Notes under the pieces: model-generated | The model's input: only the letters and a program-made list of their open reading frames with translations | What the model was told of the DNA's origin: nothing | Databases searched by the model: none | NCBI RefSeq assembly: GCF_006384255.1 | Contig: NZ_VCED01000002.1 | Coordinates: forward strand, 248,001 to 312,000 | DNA length: 64,000 bases | Direction: 5' to 3' | DNA from: Haemophilus seminalis | GTDB taxonomy: Bacteria > Pseudomonadota > Gammaproteobacteria > Enterobacterales > Pasteurellaceae | In this document: piece after piece, positions 44,067-56,397 of the stretch | How the letters are laid out: each line of letters opens with the position of its first letter | Position numbering within the stretch: the first letter of the stretch is position 1 | Program-made: the position numbers and the translations under genes

Positions 44067-45734
<1,668 letters not shown>

Positions 45735-45751
45735 TTCGCCCATCATCAGGT

Positions 45752-45797
45752 AAAAAGTGCGGTCGTTTTTCCACAAGGAAAAGCGATCGCTTTTTTA
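45752..45797 (+). terminator. Terminator after groEL
   Basis: An imperfect long stem built around an AAGTGCGGT copy (centre ACAA, arms TTTTTCC/GGAAAAG and outer GCG/CGC) is followed by TTTTTTA. Confidence 0.65.
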
Positions 45798-45843
45798 TTT
45801 ACAAAGGTTTACACTAATTTCAAATTTACTCAGGAAATCTATT

Positions 45844-46392
45844 ATGCTCATTTCTCATTCTGACCTTAACCAACAACTTAAATCTGCTGGAATCGGCTTT
45901 AATGCAACAGAACTACACGGCTTTTTAAGCGGTTTATTTTGTGGTGGCTTAAAAGATCAAAGTTGGCTACCGCTCTTATATCAATTCAGCAATGATAATC
46001 ACGCTTACCCAACAGCATTAGTGCAACCAGTTACAGAACTTTATAAACAAATTAGTCAAACCTTATCAGATGTTGAAGGATTTACCTTTGAACTTGGTTT
46101 AACCGAAGATGAAAATGTCTTTGCACAAGCGGATAGCTTATCTGACTGGGCAAACCAATTCTTACTTGGTCTTGGCTTAGCACAACCTGAATTAGCAAAA
46201 GAAAAAGGCGAAATTGGCGAAGCGGTAGATGATTTACAAGATATTTGCCAACTTGGTTATGATGAAGACGATAACGAAGAAGAGCTAGCGGAGGCGCTAG
46301 AAGAAATCATTGAATATGTTCGCACCATTGCTATGTTGTTCTATTCTCATTTCAACGAAGGAGAAATTGAGAGCAAACCTGTATTACATTAA
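45844..46392 (+). CDS. ygfB: YgfB/UPF0149 family protein
   Basis: I start it at the ATG at 45844 ([19 protein letters not shown]), giving 182 residues; the longer frame from 45757 would begin in the groEL terminator. It is a helical, acidic cytosolic protein with the YgfB pattern [19 protein letters not shown] and [34 protein letters not shown]. The exact role is not established. It sits directly before pepP, the same pairing as in E. coli. Confidence 0.9.
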   Translation: MLISHSDLNQQLKSAGIGFNATELHGFLSGLFCGGLKDQSWLPLLYQFSNDNHAYPTALVQPVTELYKQISQTLSDVEGFTFELGLTEDENVFAQADSLSDWANQFLLGLGLAQPELAKEKGEIGEAVDDLQDICQLGYDEDDNEEELAEALEEIIEYVRTIAMLFYSHFNEGEIESKPVLH

Positions 46393-46403
46393 GGAGATCT
46401 AGA

Positions 46404-47696
46404 ATGGAATTGGCTTATATGGCTGAATTGCCTAAAGAAGAATTTGGGGAACGCCGCACACGAGTATTCACTCAAATGCAACCTAATTCGGCATTATTGC
46501 TTTTTTCTGAAATCGAAAAACGCCGTAATAATGATTGTTCCTATCCTTTCCGTCAAGACAGCTATTTTTGGTATTTAACAGGCTTTAATGAGCCGAATGC
46601 AGCACTGTTATTACTGAAAACAGAACAAGCAGAAAAAGCCATTATTTTTCTTCGTCCACGCGATCCGTTACTTGAAACGTGGAATGGTCGCCGATTAGGT
46701 GTTGAGCGTGCACCACAACAACTTAATGTAAATGACGCCTATTCTATTGAAGGATTCGCTACCGTACTGCCCAAAATACTGAAAAATTTGACCGCACTTT
46801 ACCATGTGCCAGAAATTCATACTTGGGGTGATAAATTAGTGACAGAAAGTGCGGTGAGTTTTAGCGAGATTTTAGATTGGCGACCAATGCTCAGCGAAAT
46901 GCGCCTTATAAAATCGCCTAATGAAATCCGCTTAATGCAACAAGCGGGACAAATTACGGCTCTAGGGCATATTAAAGCAATGCAAACGACACGCCCAAAT
47001 CGCTTTGAATATGAAATTGAAAGCGATATTTTGCATGAATTTAATCGCCATTGCGCAAGATTTCCTTCTTACAACTCCATTGTTGCTGGAGGAAATAACG
47101 CCTGTATTTTGCACTACACAGAAAATGATCGCCCACTAAATGATGGGGATTTAGTGCTCATTGACGCCGGCTGCGAATTTGCTATGTATGCGGGCGATAT
47201 TACCCGAACCTTTCCTGTAAATGGAAAATTTAGCCAGCCTCAACGTGAAATTTACGAGTTAGTTTTAAAAGCACAAAAACGTGCGATTGAGTTACTTATA
47301 CCTGGCAATTCCATTAAGCAAGCCAATGATGAAGTCATTCGTATTAAAACCCAAGGATTAGTGGATTTAGGCATCTTAAAAGGTGATGTCGATACACTCA
47401 TTGAACAACAAGCTTATCGCCAATTTTATATGCATGGATTAGGGCACTGGTTAGGGTTAGATGTGCATGATGTAGGTAGCTATGGCCAAGATAAACAACG
47501 GATACTCGAAATCGGTATGGTGATTACCGTTGAACCTGGTATTTATATTGCAGAAGATGCTGATGTGCCAGAGCAATACAAGGGCATTGGCGTGCGCATT
47601 GAGGATAATTTACTCATGACTGAATATGGTAATAAAATCCTAACCGCAGCTGCTCCTAAAGAAATTGCAGACATTGAAAATTTAATGAATTTTTAA
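46404..47696 (+). CDS. pepP: Xaa-Pro aminopeptidase PepP
   Basis: PepP is a Mn-dependent aminopeptidase (M24B) that removes N-terminal residues preceding proline. It has an N-terminal creatinase-like domain (about 1-170) and a catalytic pita-bread fold with metal ligands in LIDAGCEFAMYAGDITRTF (two Asp), HGLGHWLGLDVHD (His), TVEPGIYI (Glu) and IRIEDNLL-type text near the end (Glu). The length is 430. The ribosome site AAGGAGATC precedes the ATG. Confidence 0.95.
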   Translation: MELAYMAELPKEEFGERRTRVFTQMQPNSALLLFSEIEKRRNNDCSYPFRQDSYFWYLTGFNEPNAALLLLKTEQAEKAIIFLRPRDPLLETWNGRRLGVERAPQQLNVNDAYSIEGFATVLPKILKNLTALYHVPEIHTWGDKLVTESAVSFSEILDWRPMLSEMRLIKSPNEIRLMQQAGQITALGHIKAMQTTRPNRFEYEIESDILHEFNRHCARFPSYNSIVAGGNNACILHYTENDRPLNDGDLVLIDAGCEFAMYAGDITRTFPVNGKFSQPQREIYELVLKAQKRAIELLIPGNSIKQANDEVIRIKTQGLVDLGILKGDVDTLIEQQAYRQFYMHGLGHWLGLDVHDVGSYGQDKQRILEIGMVITVEPGIYIAEDADVPEQYKGIGVRIEDNLLMTEYGNKILTAAAPKEIADIENLMNF

Positions 47697-47708
47697 TAAA
47701 AATGTTTA

Positions 47709-47730
47709 AATTGTGATCTAGTACACAGTT
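47709..47730 (+). promoter_or_regulatory. CRP binding site before uspA
   Basis: TTGTGATCTAGTACACAG at 47711-47728 has the TGTGA half-site of an ordinary CRP site and a one-mismatch second half (ACACA). It is centred about 78 bases before the uspA start, an activator-compatible place. Confidence 0.6.
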
Positions 47731-47797
47731 TTTTATTGCTCAAAATGTTAGCATTAGAACCAGTTAAAAGCCGAACCAATCAGTTAAGGAGTCGATT

Positions 47798-48223
47798 ATG
47801 TACAAACACGTTTTAGTGGCAGTAGATCTTTCTGAAGAGAGTCCAGTTTTACTTAAAAAAGCGGTTGGAGTTGCAAAACGCCACGAAGCAAAACTTTCTA
47901 TCATCCACGTTGATGTGAACTTCTCGGATCTTTATACTGGATTAATTGATGTGAATATGTCTTCGATGCAAGACAGAATTTCCACGGAAACACAAAAAGC
48001 CTTATTAGATTTAGCTGAAAGTGCGGATTATCCAATTTCAGAAAAATTGAGTGGCAGTGGTGATTTAGGACAAGTTCTAAGTGATGCCATCGAACAATAT
48101 GATGTAGATTTATTAGTGACGGGACATCACCAAGATTTTTGGAGTAAGTTAATGTCTTCAACGCGTCAAGTGATGAATACGATTAAAATTGATATGTTGG
48201 TTGTTCCACTTAGAGATGAATAA
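47798..48223 (+). CDS. uspA: Universal stress protein UspA
   Basis: The 141-residue cytosolic protein of the UspA fold starts [19 protein letters not shown] and includes [22 protein letters not shown] in the nucleotide-loop region. It helps survival in growth arrest and stress. It is a single gene, with a probable CRP site upstream and an uptake-signal-pair terminator downstream. Confidence 0.92.
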   Translation: MYKHVLVAVDLSEESPVLLKKAVGVAKRHEAKLSIIHVDVNFSDLYTGLIDVNMSSMQDRISTETQKALLDLAESADYPISEKLSGSGDLGQVLSDAIEQYDVDLLVTGHHQDFWSKLMSSTRQVMNTIKIDMLVVPLRDE

Positions 48224-48269
48224 TTAGCAAGAAATTGTTTTTTGAATAATCTGAAATAACTTAAATTTT

Positions 48270-48315
48270 AACCGCACTTCTTAAATAGCGCCGTGAAGTG
48301 CGGTTTTATTTTTGT
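48270..48315 (+). terminator. Uptake-signal-pair terminator after uspA
   Basis: AACCGCACTTC (48270-48280) and GAAGTGCGGTT (48295-48305) form an 11-bp perfect stem followed by TTATTTTT. Confidence 0.8.
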
Positions 48316-48410
48316 GTTTTGATAAAAAGTCTTTTTATAAATTAGGAAAATATGCCAAAATGGTGCGCTTTAATTTTATTTTTTAATATGGTTAGCAAGG
48401 ATTATTTTTA

Positions 48411-51035
48411 ATGAAAACAACAGCAGAAATAAGACAATCATTCCTTGATTTTTTCCATAGCAAAGGTCATCAAGTTGTAGAAAGTAGTTCACTTGTGCCG
48501 GAAAATGATCCGACTTTGCTTTTTACGAATGCAGGGATGAACCAATTTAAGGACGTGTTCCTTGGAATGGATAAACGCCCTTATTCTAGAGCGACCACTG
48601 CGCAACGTTGCGTACGTGCTGGGGGAAAGCATAATGACTTAGAAAATGTTGGTTATACCGCGCGTCATCATACTTTCTTTGAAATGCTCGGTAACTTCAG
48701 TTTTGGTGATTACTTTAAACACGATGCGATTAATTTTGCTTGGGAATATTTAACATCCCCAAAATGGCTAGGTTTACCTAAAGAAAAACTCTGGGTAACC
48801 GTGTATGAAACCGATGATGAAGCCTACAACATCTGGAATAAAGAAGTCGGTGTTCCTGCTGAACGCATTATTCGCATTGGTGACAATAAAGGCGCACCTT
48901 ACGCATCAGACAACTTCTGGGCAATGGGCGACACGGGTCCTTGCGGTCCTTGTACTGAAATTTTCTACGATCACGGTGATCATATTTGGGGCGGACCTCC
49001 AGGCTCACCAGAAGAAGATGGCGACCGTTATATTGAAATCTGGAACGTTGTGTTTATGCAATTCAACCGTTTAGCCGATGGCACAATGGAAAAATTGCCA
49101 CGTCCATCAGTTGACACGGGTATGGGATTAGAGCGTATTTCTGCTGTATTACAACATGTTAACTCAAACTACGAGATTGATATTTTCAAAACATTAATCG
49201 CAAAAACGGCTGAAGTTGTAGGCACAACAGATTTAAGTAATAAATCATTACGTGTTATTGCTGACCATATTCGTTCTTGTGCATATTTAATCGCAGATGG
49301 CGTTATTCCATCAAACGAAGGCCGTGGTTATGTCTTACGTCGTATTATTCGCCGCGCAGTTCGTCACGGTCACTTATTAGGTGCCAAAGAAGCCTTTTTC
49401 TATAAACTCGTGCCAACTCTAATTGAGGTGATGGCTGAGGCTGGAAAAGACGTAAAAGCAAAACAAGTAAATGTTGAAAAGCTATTACGTTTAGAAGAAG
49501 AACAATTTGCTCGCACTCTAGAACGCGGATTGAGCTTATTAGATGAAGCCCTTGCTCAAGTGAAAGATGGCGTCCTTTCAGGTGAAGTTGCATTCAAACT
49601 TTATGACACCTATGGTTTCCCATTGGATTTAACGGCTGATGTATGTCGTGAGCGCAATATCACTATTGATGAACAAGCGTTTGATCGTGAAATGGAAGCA
49701 CAACGTACTCGTGCTCAAGCAGCGAGTCAGTTTGGTGTGGACTACAACAGCGTTATTCGCGTAGATGGTGAAACTAAGTTTGAAGGCTATACTGAAGTCG
49801 AATCTCAAGCAAAAATCACCGCACTTTTCTATGATGGTAAATCAGTAGAAAGTATCGAAGCAGGTCAAAGTGCGGTCGTTATTTTGGAAAATACGCCGTT
49901 TTATGCAGAATCAGGCGGTCAAATTGGTGACAGCGGATATTTAAGCGCACAAGGCGTGACCTTTAATGTGAAAGATACCCAAAAATATGGGCAAGTATTT
50001 GGACACATTGGAGAATTAACGCAAGGATGTTTGAAAGTTGGACAATCGGTGAATGCTATTGTGGATGCGGAACGTCGCCACAACACATCACTCAATCACT
50101 CAGCAACACACTTATTGCACGCTGCCTTACGTCAAGTTTTAGGTCAACATGTTGTGCAAAAAGGATCACTTGTTTCAGATAAAGCCTTGCGTTTTGACTT
50201 TGCACAGCCAGAAGCAATTACAAAAGAACAGTTAACTCAAATTGAAACATTAGTAAACCAAAAAATCCGTGCTAACTTCCCTGTGCAAACGGATATTATG
50301 GATATTGATTCAGCAAAAGCTAAAGGGGCAATGGCACTCTTTGGCGAGAAATATGGTGATAATGTTCGCGTATTGACCATGGGCGATTTCTCAATTGAGC
50401 TTTGTGGTGGTATTCACGCAAAACGCACGGGGGATATCGGTCTATTTAAAATTATTACTGAAAGCGCAGTGGCTGCAGGCGTTCGTCGTATTGAAGCTGT
50501 AACAGGTGAAAATGCCATTGAGTGGTTACATAATCAACAATGCATTCTGATCCAAAGCGCAGACTTATTCAAATCAGACATAAATACCTTAGTAGAAAAA
50601 ATCCAGCAACTTCAAGACAAAGCGAAGAAAGTGGAAAAAGAATTACAGGGTCTAAAAGAAAAAGCTGCAATGCAGGCTGGTTCTGATTTTGTGAAAAGTG
50701 CGGTGAAAATCAACGGTGTTTCTGTTATCGCACAACAATTGGATGGCATAGAAACAAAATCATTACGTGTGATGGTCGATGATTTAAAAAATCAACTCGG
50801 CTCAGGCGTAATCGCATTCGCATCGATCTTAGATGAAAAAGTCAACCTTGTCGTTGGTGTAACAAACGATTTAACTACCAAAGTAAAAGCTGGTGAGCTT
50901 GTTAATTTAATGGCTCAACAGGTCGGGGGTAAAGGCGGTGGTCGTCCGGATATGGCAATGGCAGGAGGCTCCCAACCAGAAAATGTGGCACAAGCAGTTA
51001 AAGTGGCGCAGGACTGGTTAAACAAAAATCTGTAG
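48411..51035 (+). CDS. alaS: Alanyl-tRNA synthetase
   Basis: AlaRS charges tRNA-Ala. The 874 residues contain the class II catalytic domain ([49 protein letters not shown]), the editing domain with zinc-type ligands ([12 protein letters not shown] and the [15 protein letters not shown] motif) and the C-Ala domain ([16 protein letters not shown]). It is full length. csrA follows after 78 bases, as in many gamma-proteobacteria. Confidence 0.97.
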   Translation: MKTTAEIRQSFLDFFHSKGHQVVESSSLVPENDPTLLFTNAGMNQFKDVFLGMDKRPYSRATTAQRCVRAGGKHNDLENVGYTARHHTFFEMLGNFSFGDYFKHDAINFAWEYLTSPKWLGLPKEKLWVTVYETDDEAYNIWNKEVGVPAERIIRIGDNKGAPYASDNFWAMGDTGPCGPCTEIFYDHGDHIWGGPPGSPEEDGDRYIEIWNVVFMQFNRLADGTMEKLPRPSVDTGMGLERISAVLQHVNSNYEIDIFKTLIAKTAEVVGTTDLSNKSLRVIADHIRSCAYLIADGVIPSNEGRGYVLRRIIRRAVRHGHLLGAKEAFFYKLVPTLIEVMAEAGKDVKAKQVNVEKLLRLEEEQFARTLERGLSLLDEALAQVKDGVLSGEVAFKLYDTYGFPLDLTADVCRERNITIDEQAFDREMEAQRTRAQAASQFGVDYNSVIRVDGETKFEGYTEVESQAKITALFYDGKSVESIEAGQSAVVILENTPFYAESGGQIGDSGYLSAQGVTFNVKDTQKYGQVFGHIGELTQGCLKVGQSVNAIVDAERRHNTSLNHSATHLLHAALRQVLGQHVVQKGSLVSDKALRFDFAQPEAITKEQLTQIETLVNQKIRANFPVQTDIMDIDSAKAKGAMALFGEKYGDNVRVLTMGDFSIELCGGIHAKRTGDIGLFKIITESAVAAGVRRIEAVTGENAIEWLHNQQCILIQSADLFKSDINTLVEKIQQLQDKAKKVEKELQGLKEKAAMQAGSDFVKSAVKINGVSVIAQQLDGIETKSLRVMVDDLKNQLGSGVIAFASILDEKVNLVVGVTNDLTTKVKAGELVNLMAQQVGGKGGGRPDMAMAGGSQPENVAQAVKVAQDWLNKNL

Positions 51036-51044
51036 TACAAGCAG

Positions 51045-51063
51045 GTTGGCGGGATGCCAACCC
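51045..51063 (+). promoter_or_regulatory. csrA leader hairpin with GGGAT loop
   Basis: A 7-bp stem GGTTGGC/GCCAACC presents GGA in its 5-base loop. Two more GGA motifs lie at 51080-51082 and in the csrA ribosome site at 51104-51106. This resembles a CsrA autoregulation leader; binding is inferred. Confidence 0.4.
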
Positions 51064-51113
51064 TTCCTTGATTGATAGGGATATCTAATAAATGCAAACT
51101 AAGGAGATAAAAG

Positions 51114-51305
51114 ATGTTAATCTTAACTCGTAAAGTTGGCGAAAGTGTACTTATTGGAGATGATATTTCTATCACGGTTTTGAGTGTACGTGGAAACCAA
51201 GTAAAACTCGGTGTTGAAGCGCCTAAAGAAGTATCCGTTCACCGAGAAGAAATTTACCAACGAATTAAGCAGACAAAAGATGAACCTTTAGATGTTTCAT
51301 CGTAG
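51114..51305 (+). CDS. csrA: Carbon storage regulator CsrA
   Basis: The 63-residue RNA-binding dimer represses or activates translation of target mRNAs by binding GGA motifs. The canonical sequence [20 protein letters not shown] continues to [30 protein letters not shown]; Arg44 of E. coli corresponds to the R in VHREEI. It is 23 bases before galU. Confidence 0.97.
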   Translation: MLILTRKVGESVLIGDDISITVLSVRGNQVKLGVEAPKEVSVHREEIYQRIKQTKDEPLDVSS

Positions 51306-51328
51306 TCATAGATAATGGATTTTATATT

Positions 51329-52216
51329 ATGAAAGCAATTATTCCTGTAGCCGGTCTTGGTACACGTATGTTGCCTGCCACGAAGGCAATTCCGAAGGAA
51401 ATGCTCACTTTGGTTGATAAGCCATTGATTCAATACGTGGTAAATGAATGTGTAGCTGCTGGCATAAAAGAAATTGTGCTTGTCACGCATTCATCAAAAA
51501 ATGCTATCGAAAACCATTTTGATACCTCTTTTGAACTAGAAACGATGCTAGAAAAACGTGTTAAACGTCAGCTTTTAGAAGAAGTGCGTTCTATCTGTCC
51601 AAAAGATGTAACTATTATGCACGTTCGTCAAGGTAACGCTAAGGGCTTAGGTCATGCTGTTCTTTGTGGTCGTCCAGTAGTTGGTAATGAGCCTTTTGCT
51701 GTTGTATTACCTGACGTATTGTTAGCTGATTTCAGTGCAGACCAGAAAAAAGAAAATCTTTCTGCAATGATTAAACGCTTTAATGAAACTGGAGCAAGCC
51801 AAATTATGGTAACGCCTGTTCCACAAGAAAATGTGAGTAGTTATGGTGTTGCAGACTGTGGTGGCGTCGTACTTAATGGTGGTGAAAGCGCAAAAATTAA
51901 TAACATTGTTGAAAAACCAGCTGTTGAAGAGGCGCCGTCAAATCTTGCTGTAGTTGGTCGTTATGTTTTCTCAGCAGCAATTTGGGACTTGTTGGAAAAG
52001 ACGCCAATTGGTGTTGGTGATGAAATCCAATTAACTGATGCTATTGATATGCTCATTGAAAAAGAAACTGTTGAAGCATTCCATATGACAGGTGAAACAT
52101 TCGACTGTGGTGATAAAATTGGCTATATGGAAGCTTTCGTAGAATACGGTATTCGTCACGAAAAATTAGGTAAAGAATTCAAAACCTTTATCAAAAATTT
52201 AGCAAAAACGCTATAA
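51329..52216 (+). CDS. galU: UTP-glucose-1-phosphate uridylyltransferase
   Basis: GalU makes UDP-glucose, needed for LPS and galactose use. The 295 residues start [26 protein letters not shown] (nucleotide-binding loop) and include [21 protein letters not shown] and [12 protein letters not shown]. It supplies substrate for galE at 60057. It ends at a strong terminator. Confidence 0.96.
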   Translation: MKAIIPVAGLGTRMLPATKAIPKEMLTLVDKPLIQYVVNECVAAGIKEIVLVTHSSKNAIENHFDTSFELETMLEKRVKRQLLEEVRSICPKDVTIMHVRQGNAKGLGHAVLCGRPVVGNEPFAVVLPDVLLADFSADQKKENLSAMIKRFNETGASQIMVTPVPQENVSSYGVADCGGVVLNGGESAKINNIVEKPAVEEAPSNLAVVGRYVFSAAIWDLLEKTPIGVGDEIQLTDAIDMLIEKETVEAFHMTGETFDCGDKIGYMEAFVEYGIRHEKLGKEFKTFIKNLAKTL

Positions 52217-52233
52217 ATAGCACTAATACAGAT

Positions 52234-52270
52234 AAAATGGACAAAATGAAAGATTTTGTCCATTTTTGTT
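52234..52270 (+). terminator. Terminator after galU
   Basis: A 14-bp perfect stem (52234-52247 with 52253-52266) and a 5-base loop end in TTTTT. Confidence 0.88.
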
Positions 52271-52294
52271 TTATTATTAATATAGAATATTGCT

Positions 52295-52337
52295 TTATGC
52301 ATAAATATGCACAATAATAGAATAATTAATTAGAATA
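52295..52337 (+). promoter_or_regulatory. Possible ArgR boxes before argH
   Basis: TATGCATAAATATGCACA near 52296-52313 and AGAATAATTAATTAGAAT near 52319-52336 are two AT-rich, nearly symmetric segments just upstream of argH, resembling paired ARG boxes (TGAAT-N4-ATTCA) with several mismatches. Confidence 0.3.
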
Positions 52338-52350
52338 AAAAGGAAAGATT

Positions 52351-53724
52351 ATGGCACTTTGGGGTGGACGTTTTACGCAGGCAGCAGATAAACGTTTTAA
52401 AGATTTTAATGACTCATTATGTTTTGATTATCGTTTGGCAGAACAGGATATTCAAGGCTCAATTGGTTGGTCCAAAGCCTTGATGAAAGTCAATGTATTA
52501 ACTATCGAAGAACAGCATCAACTTGAACAAGCTCTAAATGAATTACTTATTGAAGTGCGGTCAAATCCACAAGCAATTTTACAAGATGATGCTGAAGATA
52601 TTCATAGTTGGGTTGAAAGTAAGCTAATCGATAAAGTAGGCAACCTTGGTAAGAAATTACATACTGGCCGTAGCCGTAACGATCAAGTGGCAGTAGATAT
52701 AAAACTATGGTGCAAACAACGTGTGGTTGAATTACAAGAATCAGTACGTAATTTGCAACGCCACTTAGTTCAAACCGCAGAAAACACACAACAAGCAGTA
52801 ATGCCTGGCTATACCCATTTACAACGAGCTCAACCAATAACGTTTGCTCATTGGTGTATGGCGTATGTGGAAATGTTCGACCGTGACTATTCACGTTTAA
52901 CAGATGCGTATAATCGTATGAATACCTGTCCACTTGGTAGTGGGGCGCTGGCTGGTACGGCTTATGCCGTAGATCGTGATTCACTTGCGCACGATCTTGG
53001 TTTTGCTTTCGCGACTAGAAATAGCTTAGATAGCGTCTCTGATCGCGATCATATCGTAGAGTTGCTTTCCATCGCATCCCTTAGTATGGCTCATCTTTCC
53101 CGCTTTGCTGAAGATATTATTATCTTTAATAGCGGAGAGGCAAATTTAGTCGAGCTATCTGATCGCGTGACTTCCGGCTCATCATTAATGCCACAAAAGA
53201 AAAATCCTGATGCATGTGAGTTAATTCGAGGCAAAGCCGGCAGAGTGATCGGTTCATTGACAGGCATGCTAGTCACCTTAAAAGGTTTACCACTTGCGTA
53301 TAATAAAGATATGCAAGAAGATAAAGAAGGTATTTTTGATGCCTTAGATACTTGGCAAAACTGTGTGGATATGGCAACGTTCGTATTAGATGAATTGAAA
53401 GTAAATGTTGAACGTACTCGAGAAGCCGCGTTAAAAGGCTATTCAAACGCAACTGAATTAGCGGATTATTTAGTCTCTAAGGGCGTACCTTTCCGAGATT
53501 CCCATCATATCGTGGGTGAAACGGTTGTTTATGCAATCGAGAAAGGCAAAGGATTAGAAGATCTTACTATCTCTGAATTCCGCCAATTTAGTGAAGTAGT
53601 AGGAGATGATGTTTACGAGATCCTTTCTCTCCAATCTTGCTTAGACAAACGTTGTGCAAAAGGTGGTGTGTCGCCATTAAGAGTTGCTGAAGCGATTGCA
53701 GAAGCGAAAATACGTTTAGCTTAA
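52351..53724 (+). CDS. argH: Argininosuccinate lyase
   Basis: ArgH splits argininosuccinate into arginine and fumarate. The 457-residue protein belongs to the fumarase/aspartase superfamily, with the signature [23 protein letters not shown] (flexible catalytic loop, Ser), [13 protein letters not shown] and [11 protein letters not shown]. It is monocistronic, between the galU and argH terminators. Confidence 0.96.
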   Translation: MALWGGRFTQAADKRFKDFNDSLCFDYRLAEQDIQGSIGWSKALMKVNVLTIEEQHQLEQALNELLIEVRSNPQAILQDDAEDIHSWVESKLIDKVGNLGKKLHTGRSRNDQVAVDIKLWCKQRVVELQESVRNLQRHLVQTAENTQQAVMPGYTHLQRAQPITFAHWCMAYVEMFDRDYSRLTDAYNRMNTCPLGSGALAGTAYAVDRDSLAHDLGFAFATRNSLDSVSDRDHIVELLSIASLSMAHLSRFAEDIIIFNSGEANLVELSDRVTSGSSLMPQKKNPDACELIRGKAGRVIGSLTGMLVTLKGLPLAYNKDMQEDKEGIFDALDTWQNCVDMATFVLDELKVNVERTREAALKGYSNATELADYLVSKGVPFRDSHHIVGETVVYAIEKGKGLEDLTISEFRQFSEVVGDDVYEILSLQSCLDKRCAKGGVSPLRVAEAIAEAKIRLA

Positions 53725-53740
53725 TTATAACGTTAAAGTG

Positions 53741-53775
53741 CGGTCAGAAATTATTTTATATTTCTGACCGTTTTT
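53741..53775 (+). terminator. Terminator after argH
   Basis: An 11-bp perfect stem CGGTCAGAAAT/ATTTCTGACCG with an 8-base loop ends in TTTTT; the left arm includes part of an uptake signal. Confidence 0.87.
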
Positions 53776-53790
53776 GAGTGCCTATAAATA

Positions 53791-54384
53791 TTAATTTTCT
53801 AATTTATTTTTTAAGATATTAAGTGCGCGTGCTCTATGTGAGATTCTTTTTTTCTCAATTGTATCCAGTTCACCGAATGTGCAATTTTTTTCTGGGCTGA
53901 AAAATAAACTATCGTAACCAAAACCATTTTTACCTTTTTCTTCAAACTCAATGAGACCATGGCATTCACCTTCAGCGATGATTGGTGACGGATCATTTGG
54001 GTGTTTTAGATAAACGATACAGCTCACAAATTTTGCTTGTCGATTTTCTTTTGTGACATGAGAGAGTTCGGTTAATAATTTTTTGCGATTCTTTTCATCG
54101 TTACTATCCTTTCCAGCGTATCGCGCAGAATATAACCCTGGAGCCCCATTGAGTGCATAAACAACTAAACCAGAATCATCTGCGATAGCGGGTAACCCTG
54201 ATTTTTCTGACGCATAGCGCGCTTTTAATAGTGCATTTTCTACAAAGGTTAAGCCTGTTTCTTCGGGGCTATTAATGCCTAAATCGCTTTGTGCGATCAC
54301 TTCAAATCCAAGATTGGCTAATACATCAGACATTTCCTTCACTTTACCTTGGTTACCTGTAGCAAGTACGATTTTTTGTTTCAT
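53791..54384 (-). CDS. rdgB: XTP/dITP diphosphatase (RdgB/HAM1 family)
   Basis: The enzyme removes non-canonical purine triphosphates (dITP, XTP) from the nucleotide pool. The 197 residues start [15 protein letters not shown] and include [52 protein letters not shown] and SHRARAL, all family hallmarks. It lies 10 bases after kdkA, probably co-transcribed. Confidence 0.95.
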   Translation of the reverse strand: MKQKIVLATGNQGKVKEMSDVLANLGFEVIAQSDLGINSPEETGLTFVENALLKARYASEKSGLPAIADDSGLVVYALNGAPGLYSARYAGKDSNDEKNRKKLLTELSHVTKENRQAKFVSCIVYLKHPNDPSPIIAEGECHGLIEFEEKGKNGFGYDSLFFSPEKNCTFGELDTIEKKRISHRARALNILKNKLEN

Positions 54385-54394
54385 GGCTTATCCT

Positions 54395-55129
54395 TTATTC
54401 TTGAGGTTGATTATAGGCTGCGATTAAATCTGCCCAATTTTGTTTTGTAAATTGAATCTTCATTCTTTTAATTTCTTTTGTAAAAGAGCGGTGTAATCGA
54501 TTCAAGTTGTCTGCTTTCCAACTATTTCCCGATCTTATAGTGCACTTATCGAAATCTAATAACCAACATTGTTTTCTATTTTTTATTTGTTGAACGAGAA
54601 TGTTATGTACATTTAAATCTGTATGGCAAACCTGCTGATCATGTAATTGACGAATTAATTTTCCTATTTGAGTCCAGATTTCTTTTGGTAAAGGGGTTGC
54701 CTGTAATAGTAGGGATAAATTCCGAGCATTTTCAATTTTTTCTGTCAAAATATCCGCTTGATAGCAGATCCCCAATTTTCCCTTTTGAACTCGTGCAGCA
54801 ATAGGTTTAGGAACGGGGAGCCCTGCTTCATATAAGTGTTGTAGTAAATAAAACTCAGCAAAACTACGGGTCTTCTTGAGAGAGGAGAAATAATAACGAT
54901 CTTTGTTGAATTTTCCCCATAATCCACCGCGATAATAATGTCTCAGTGCGCAGTTTACGCCTAGATAATCTTCTGTTTGTAGAAAATAAGTTGTGCCTCG
55001 GCCTTTTGCCGTCCCAATAATTCTTTTTTGAGTTTGCCAGAATTTAGGTTTAAAGAAGTTACTTTTATCGTTAAAAGTGCGGTCAAAACTGAAGATAAAA
55101 TATTCATTACCCTGTTGGAATGAGTGCAT
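54395..55129 (-). CDS. kdkA: Kdo kinase KdkA
   Basis: KdkA phosphorylates the single Kdo of Haemophilus-type LPS at O-4. The 244-residue protein has a protein-kinase-like fold, with a Lys/Gly-rich N lobe, HDQQVCHTDLNVHNILV (catalytic Asp and Asn) and WLLDFDKC (metal-binding Asp). It is divergent from opsX, whose product adds heptose to Kdo-phosphate, so the two genes act in succession. Confidence 0.94.
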   Translation of the reverse strand: MHSFQQGNEYFIFSFDRTFNDKSNFFKPKFWQTQKRIIGTAKGRGTTYFLQTEDYLGVNCALRHYYRGGLWGKFNKDRYYFSSLKKTRSFAEFYLLQHLYEAGLPVPKPIAARVQKGKLGICYQADILTEKIENARNLSLLLQATPLPKEIWTQIGKLIRQLHDQQVCHTDLNVHNILVQQIKNRKQCWLLDFDKCTIRSGNSWKADNLNRLHRSFTKEIKRMKIQFTKQNWADLIAAYNQPQE

Positions 55130-55206
55130 GTTAGTGGAATTGGATGATAGAAAATGTCCTTATTCTACTTTAAAATACATCCAAATTAAATGAGAAAGGA
55201 TTGCAA

Positions 55207-56247
55207 ATGTCACTTTTCACTCGTGCTCCCAAATCACTTTGTATTCTCCGCCTTTCTGCTGTAGGAGATGTTTGTCATGCCCTTGCTGTCATACAACATA
55301 TTCAGGCTTATTATCCTCAAACCCAAATTACTTGGGTTGTAGGTAAAACAGAATTCGGCTTATTAGAGGGGATTCCTAATATTACTCTGATTCCTTATGA
55401 TAAGAAAACCGGTTGGAAAGGTCTTTTCTCATTATGGAAAACGTTAAAGAATCAACACTTTGATGCCTTGTTAAATATGCAAACGGCATTTCGTGCTTCT
55501 ATTATTTCCTTAGGAATTAAAGCTAAATATAAAATTGGGTTTGGTAAAAAACGATCACGAGAGGGACAATGGCTATTTGTTAATCGTCAAGTAAATGATC
55601 CTGATTCACCTCATGTCTTAGACGGTTTCATGGCTTTTGCTGAATATATTGGTGTACCAAAAGCTAAATTAACCTGGAAACTTGAAATTTCTCCCCAGGA
55701 AAGTGAATATGCATATCAATTTATTGATCCTTCACGTAAAAATTTACTGATTTCTCCTTGCTCTAGTAAAGTAGAAAAAGATTGGCTCATTGAACGTTAT
55801 GCTGAGGTTGCCAATATTGCAAATAAACGTAATATTCATGTTATTTTTTGTAGTTCCCCCTCAAAGCGTGAATTAGAAATGGTTGAAAAAATCATAGCAC
55901 TTTGTGACTTTAAACCAACTAATGCTTCAGGTAAAACTAACTTGAAGCAACTTTCTGCCTTAATTTCTCAAGTAGATTTAGTTTTATCGCCTGATTCTGG
56001 CCCAGCACATATTGCAACGGCTCAAAATACGCCTGTTATTGGTTTATATGCTTATCACAACCCATTACGTACGGGCCCTTATCATAATTTGTCTAATGTC
56101 GTTTCTGTTTATGAAGAGAATGCACAAAAAGAATTTGGAAAACCATCCTCTCTATTACCTTGGGTAACAAAACTAAAAGGAAAAGATTTAATGGCACAGA
56201 TCCAAGTGGACTCTGTAATTAAAGAAATGAATAAGTTAGGGCTTTAA
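55207..56247 (+). CDS. opsX: LPS heptosyltransferase I, OpsX type
   Basis: OpsX is a GT9 enzyme that adds the first heptose onto Kdo-phosphate. I use the ATG at 55207 (MSLFTRAPKSLCILRLSAVGDVCHAL), preceded by AAAGGATTG, giving 346 residues. The donor-binding region is LVLSPDSGPAHIATAQNTPVIGLYAY. It is the second heptosyltransferase I in the window, with waaC at 8113 being of enteric type. Confidence 0.93.
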   Translation: MSLFTRAPKSLCILRLSAVGDVCHALAVIQHIQAYYPQTQITWVVGKTEFGLLEGIPNITLIPYDKKTGWKGLFSLWKTLKNQHFDALLNMQTAFRASIISLGIKAKYKIGFGKKRSREGQWLFVNRQVNDPDSPHVLDGFMAFAEYIGVPKAKLTWKLEISPQESEYAYQFIDPSRKNLLISPCSSKVEKDWLIERYAEVANIANKRNIHVIFCSSPSKRELEMVEKIIALCDFKPTNASGKTNLKQLSALISQVDLVLSPDSGPAHIATAQNTPVIGLYAYHNPLRTGPYHNLSNVVSVYEENAQKEFGKPSSLLPWVTKLKGKDLMAQIQVDSVIKEMNKLGL

Positions 56248-56256
56248 ATTCAAGGA

Positions 56257-56287
56257 TAAAAAAAGCCCTTTCAAAAGCTGAAAGGGC
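56257..56287 (-). terminator. Terminator of yegQ (minus strand)
   Basis: A 9-bp perfect stem GCCCTTTCA/TGAAAGGGC with a 5-base loop leads into seven T on the minus strand. It lies beyond the yegQ stop with a 110-base trailer. Confidence 0.78.
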
Positions 56288-56397
56288 AAAAATATTTGGA
56301 GTCATACTATGAGTTGTTGAATTAACAAATCAGGTATGTGGCGTATTATAATAACAAAACACAAAAATGCAACATTTTTTTAACAAGTAATTTTTTG

